From Balanoglossus misakiensis (lineage: Eukaryota > Hemichordata), in the NCBI GenBank assembly GCA_040954595.2, contig CM082592.2:930001-994000 (forward strand): DNA of 64,000 nucleotides, written 5' to 3'. Under the pieces are notes generated by a model. That model saw nothing but the letters and a program-made list of their open reading frames with translations. It searched no databases and was not told where the DNA came from. A program made the translations under genes and the position numbers. Position 1 is the stretch's first letter, and each line of letters starts with the position of its first letter. Below, piece by piece: positions 60,375 to 64,000 of the stretch.

Positions 60375-61934
60375 AACTCAGATTTCCTACAGCATAAGTC
60401 GGCTAAAACCCTGACACTCTACAGCAGAAACAGTTGCACACTGGTAACGTTGAACAAGTCGATTTTTCTACGGCCTGACTCGGCTAAATCTCCGTCAAAA
60501 TATGACAGACACTAGCGTACGTTAGCAACGGTGATCGAGTCAGATTTTCTACGGCATGGCTTGGATAAAGCCCCGGCACTCTAGAGCTGAAACACGCGTA
60601 CAGAGACCATGTTGATCAAGTCTGATCTCCTACGTCTTGGCTCGACTAAAACCCCGGCACACTATGACAGACACTAGCGTTCGTTAGCAACGTTGATCAA
60701 GTCAGATTTCCTACGGCATGGCTTGGCTAAAGCCCTGGCACTCTAGAGCAGAAACACGCGTACAGAGACCACGTTGATCTACTCACATTTCCTTCGGCCT
60801 GGCACGGCTGATGCCCCGGCACTATATATAGGACACAGACTGGCGTAAGTTAACAACGGTAATCACGTCGGGTTTCCTACGGCCTGGCTCAGCTGAAGCC
60901 CCGGCACTCTAGAGCAGAAACATGCGTACATTGACCACGTTGATCAAGTCAGATGTCCTACGGCGTGACTCGGCTGGTGCACCGGCTCTATATGACAGAG
61001 ATGTCAGCTAATTTTGGACAATCATCTAAAATCTAAATCATTTTTTCATATTTGGATATCTGATGATGTATGAAATTTCCATTATATGTAAAAATGGTGC
61101 TGATTATAAAAAATGCACTCTGAATGAGCTGATTTAATACAAAATTGCGTTTTATTCGTTTTTGCACCAAAAAGGTCATTTTTAGGGAAAACATTCTTTA
61201 TTATTTTAATTCGGTGACCTGATCATATATAAACAATTGCTTGTATGTTAAAAGTTTTCATGACTTTTAAAAGCAGTGACACTGGCGGCATTCAACACGA
61301 AAATAACAATTTTAGCCACAATTTGGTCAAAATGGTAAATTTTTGAAAATTACAAAAATACCTGTTTTCTACATTTTCGGAAATCTGATGGAGTATAGAA
61401 TGCTCTTCGTATATATATATCGATACAAATTCCACAAAAAACGGCCAATTTGGCTCACTGCAGATAAAATTGCGTTTTACCAAATTTTCCTTGAAAATGT
61501 CATTTTTAGAAAAAAAAATAAAAAAACCTTTGTTCTTCGAATTTGGTGCCCTGATCATATATGACATGTTGATTGTATGTTAAAACTTTCGACCACTCCA
61601 AAAATGCAGAGATATTGACGGAATTCAAGAAAAAATAGCCATTTTGGCCATATTTTGACAAAAATGGTAAATTTTTAAAAAATCATAAAAAAAAAACTCT
61701 TTTCTTCATTTTCGGAAATATTATGGAGCATGATGTGTCGTTCTCTTGTAAAAAATGCTGCAAATTCCAGAAAAGGCGGTATAATTTGAATCACCCAAGA
61801 CAAAATTACCATTTTCGACTTTTTTTCGAAAAATTGTCTTTTTTACAAAAAAATAAGAATAAATTCTTTTCTTAGTTTCAAACGGGTAGAGATACTTTCC
61901 ACACGGGTTTTCTAACATTGAATTCACGTTCATC
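60375..61934 (-). repeat. Satellite monomer 24, reverse orientation, internally deleted (1560 bp)
   Basis: A jump at about 61004 (atgacagag to atgtcagctaatttt) removes about 490 bp: the C tract, the GC part after it and the first 81-bp units. The AT part beyond it is of the ttggccg type, unlike the left-arm counterpart. Confidence 0.88.
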
Positions 61935-63972
61935 AACTCAGATTTCCTACAGCATAAGTCGGCTAAAACCCTGACACTCTAGAGCAGAAACAGTTGCACA
62001 CTGGTAACGTTGAACAAGTCGATTTTTCTACGGCCTGGCTCGGCTAAATCTCCGTCACAATATGACAGACACTAGCGTACGTTAGCAACGGTGATCAAGT
62101 CAGATTTTCTACGGCATGGCTTGGATAAAGCCCGGCACTCTAGAGCAGAAACACGCGTACAGAGACCACGTTGATCAAGTCTGATCTCCTACGGCTTGGC
62201 TCGACTAAAACCCCGGCACACTATGACAGACACTAGCGTTCGTTAGCAACGTTGATCAAGTCAGATTTCCTACGGCATGGCTTGGCTAAAGTCCTGGCAC
62301 TCTAGAGCAGAAACACGCGTACAGAGACCACGTTGATCTACTCACATTTCCTTCGGCCTGGCACGGCTGATGCCCCGGCACTATATATAGGACACAGACT
62401 GGCGTAAGTTAACAACGGTAATCACGTCGGGTTTCCTACGGCCTGGCTCAGCTGAAGCCCCGGCACTCTAGAGCAGAAACAGGCGTACATTGACCACGTT
62501 GATCAAGTCAGATTTCCTACGGCGTGACTCGGCTGGTGCACCGGCTCTATATGACACAGACTGGCGTAAGTTATCAACAGTGATTACGTCGGATTTCCTA
62601 CGGCCTGTTTAGCTGAAGCCCCGGCACTTTAGAGCGGAAACACGCGTACATTGACCACGATGATCAAGTCAGATCTCCTACGGCCTGGCTCGACTAAAAC
62701 CCCGGCACACCATGACAGACACTAGCGTTCGTTAGCAACGGAGATCAAGTCGGATTTCCTTCGGCCTGGCTCTGCAAAAGACCCGACACTCTAGTACAAA
62801 GACGTTGGCTAAGTCGGGCAAACCGAAGAGGGAAAGTCACAGCGGTTCAACACTTGACATTTGTTCGGGTAGGACTGCATTATTGCCTGTCAATTTATAG
62901 AGAAAGCCCGAAATTAACCAGGGCGTTTCAAACACCGACGTTAATTGGGGGCACGGCCTGCAGTACTGCCGGGTAAGCTGACATCGGCGTACCGCATATA
63001 ATGTAGGGGGGGGAACAGAACGGTTCAATACTACATTTATTAGATATCAACTAATTTTGGACAATCATCTAAAATCTAAATCATTTTTTCATATTTGGAT
63101 ATCTGATGATGTATGAAATTTCCATTATATGTAAAAATGGTGCTGATTATAAAAAATGCATTCTGATTCAATACAAAATTGCGTTTTATTCGTTTTTGCA
63201 CCAAAAAGGTCATTTTTAGGCAAAACATTCTTTATTTTTTTAATTCGGTGACCTGATCATATATAAACAATTGCTTGTATGTTAAAAGTTTTTCTGACTT
63301 TTAAAAGCAGTGACACTGGCGGCATTCAACAGGAAAATAACAATTTTAGCCACAATTTGGTCTAAATGGTAAATTTTTGAAAATTACAAAAAATACCTGT
63401 TTTCTACATTTTCGGAAATCTGATGGAGTATAGAATGCTCTTCGTATGTATATATCGATACAAATTCCACAAAAGACCGTCTAATTTGGCTCACTGCAGA
63501 CAAAATTGCGTTTTACCAAATTTTCCTTGAAAATGTCATTTTTAGAAAAAAAAATTAAAAAACCTTTGTTCTTCGAATTTGGTGCCCTGATCATATATGA
63601 CATGTTGATTGTATGTTAAGACTTTCGACCACTCCAAAAATGCAGAGATATTGACGGAATTCAAGAAAAAATAGCCATTTTGCCCATATTTTGACAAAAA
63701 TGGTAAATTTTTAAAAAATCATAAAAAATTAACTCTTTTCTTATTTTTTCGGAAATATTATGGAGCATGAAGTGTCGTTCTCTTGTAAAAAGTGCTGCAA
63801 ATTCAAGAAAAGGCGGTATAATTTAAATCACCCAAGACAAAATTACCATTTTCGACTTGTTTTCGAAAAATTGTCTTTTTTACAAAATAAATAAGAATAA
63901 ATTCTTTTCTTAGTTTCTAACGGGTAGAGATACTTTCCACACGGGTTTTCTAACATTGAATTCCCGTTCATC
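61935..63972 (-). repeat. Satellite monomer 25, reverse orientation (2038 bp)
   Basis: Full monomer with ten 81-bp units at about 61975-62800 and a short C tract (eight G on this strand) near 63005. Confidence 0.92.
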
Positions 63973-64000
63973 AACTCAGATTTCCTACAGCATAAGTCGG
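63973..64000 (-). repeat. Start of the next reverse satellite monomer
   Basis: Text ctcagatttcctacagcataagtcgg-type end of the 81-bp block; the array continues beyond the window. Confidence 0.85.

Larger units (their letters stand above)
52745..61004 (-). repeat. Right arm of the large inverted duplication
   Basis: Mirror of 41786-52086. It is shorter by about 2,050 bp because one satellite monomer of the left arm is missing; the switch lies between about 56960 and 57050. It ends near 61004, where a satellite deletion occurs and the text beyond belongs to other monomer variants. Confidence 0.88.

Overview
The window is eukaryotic and almost certainly metazoan: a tandem satellite array interrupted by retrotransposons. 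There is no rRNA, tRNA, CRISPR array, bacterial operon or intact host gene. The coding material is one LINE of Tx1/L1-like type, a nested CR1/L2-like LINE fragment, and two BEL/Pao LTR retrotransposon families. This mix is common in marine invertebrates (cnidarians, molluscs, lancelets), but the sequence alone does not fix the species.

Satellite. The background is a monomer of about 2.05 kb. One half is AT-rich (about 1 kb) and made of three diverged units of about 330 bp. A C-homopolymer tract follows, then a GC-richer half made of an 81-bp subrepeat, normally ten full copies. The 81-bp units alternate between two flavours, giving a 162-bp dimer. Monomer lengths (1807, 1884-1896, about 2050, 2214 and 2289 bp) step by multiples of about 81 bp. 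At the left end four monomer types form a 7,890-bp higher-order repeat that runs nearly twice. Further right the monomers are mosaics of those types.

Layout. Positions 1-15839: forward satellite. Positions 15852-21454: Tx1-like LINE with a 12-bp target-site duplication, two overlapping ORFs (both broken), a polyadenylation signal and a poly(A) tail; a minus-strand LINE fragment sits inside its RT. Positions 21455-43030: forward satellite. Positions 43026-44459: minus-strand BEL/Pao fragment (3' half of integrase plus LTR). Positions 44460-49041: forward satellite. Positions 49042-55788: a second BEL/Pao element folded back on itself, so its pol and LTR appear on the minus strand at the left and on the plus strand at the right around a 658-bp single-copy protease region. 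Positions 55789-64000: the satellite again in reverse orientation, with a mirror copy of the first BEL/Pao fragment at 58319-59755.

The right third is therefore a large inverted duplication (palindrome). Its arms run about 41.8-52.09 kb and 52.75-61.0 kb and its centre lies inside a retrotransposon. The arms are highly similar but not identical: there are eight amino-acid differences and one nonsense change in the shared pol, and one whole satellite monomer is present only in the left arm. The palindrome also reverses the satellite orientation. None of the retrotransposons looks autonomous now: the LINE has stops and frameshifts, the folded BEL element has lost its integrase core, and the other BEL copies lack everything upstream of the integrase C-terminal half.
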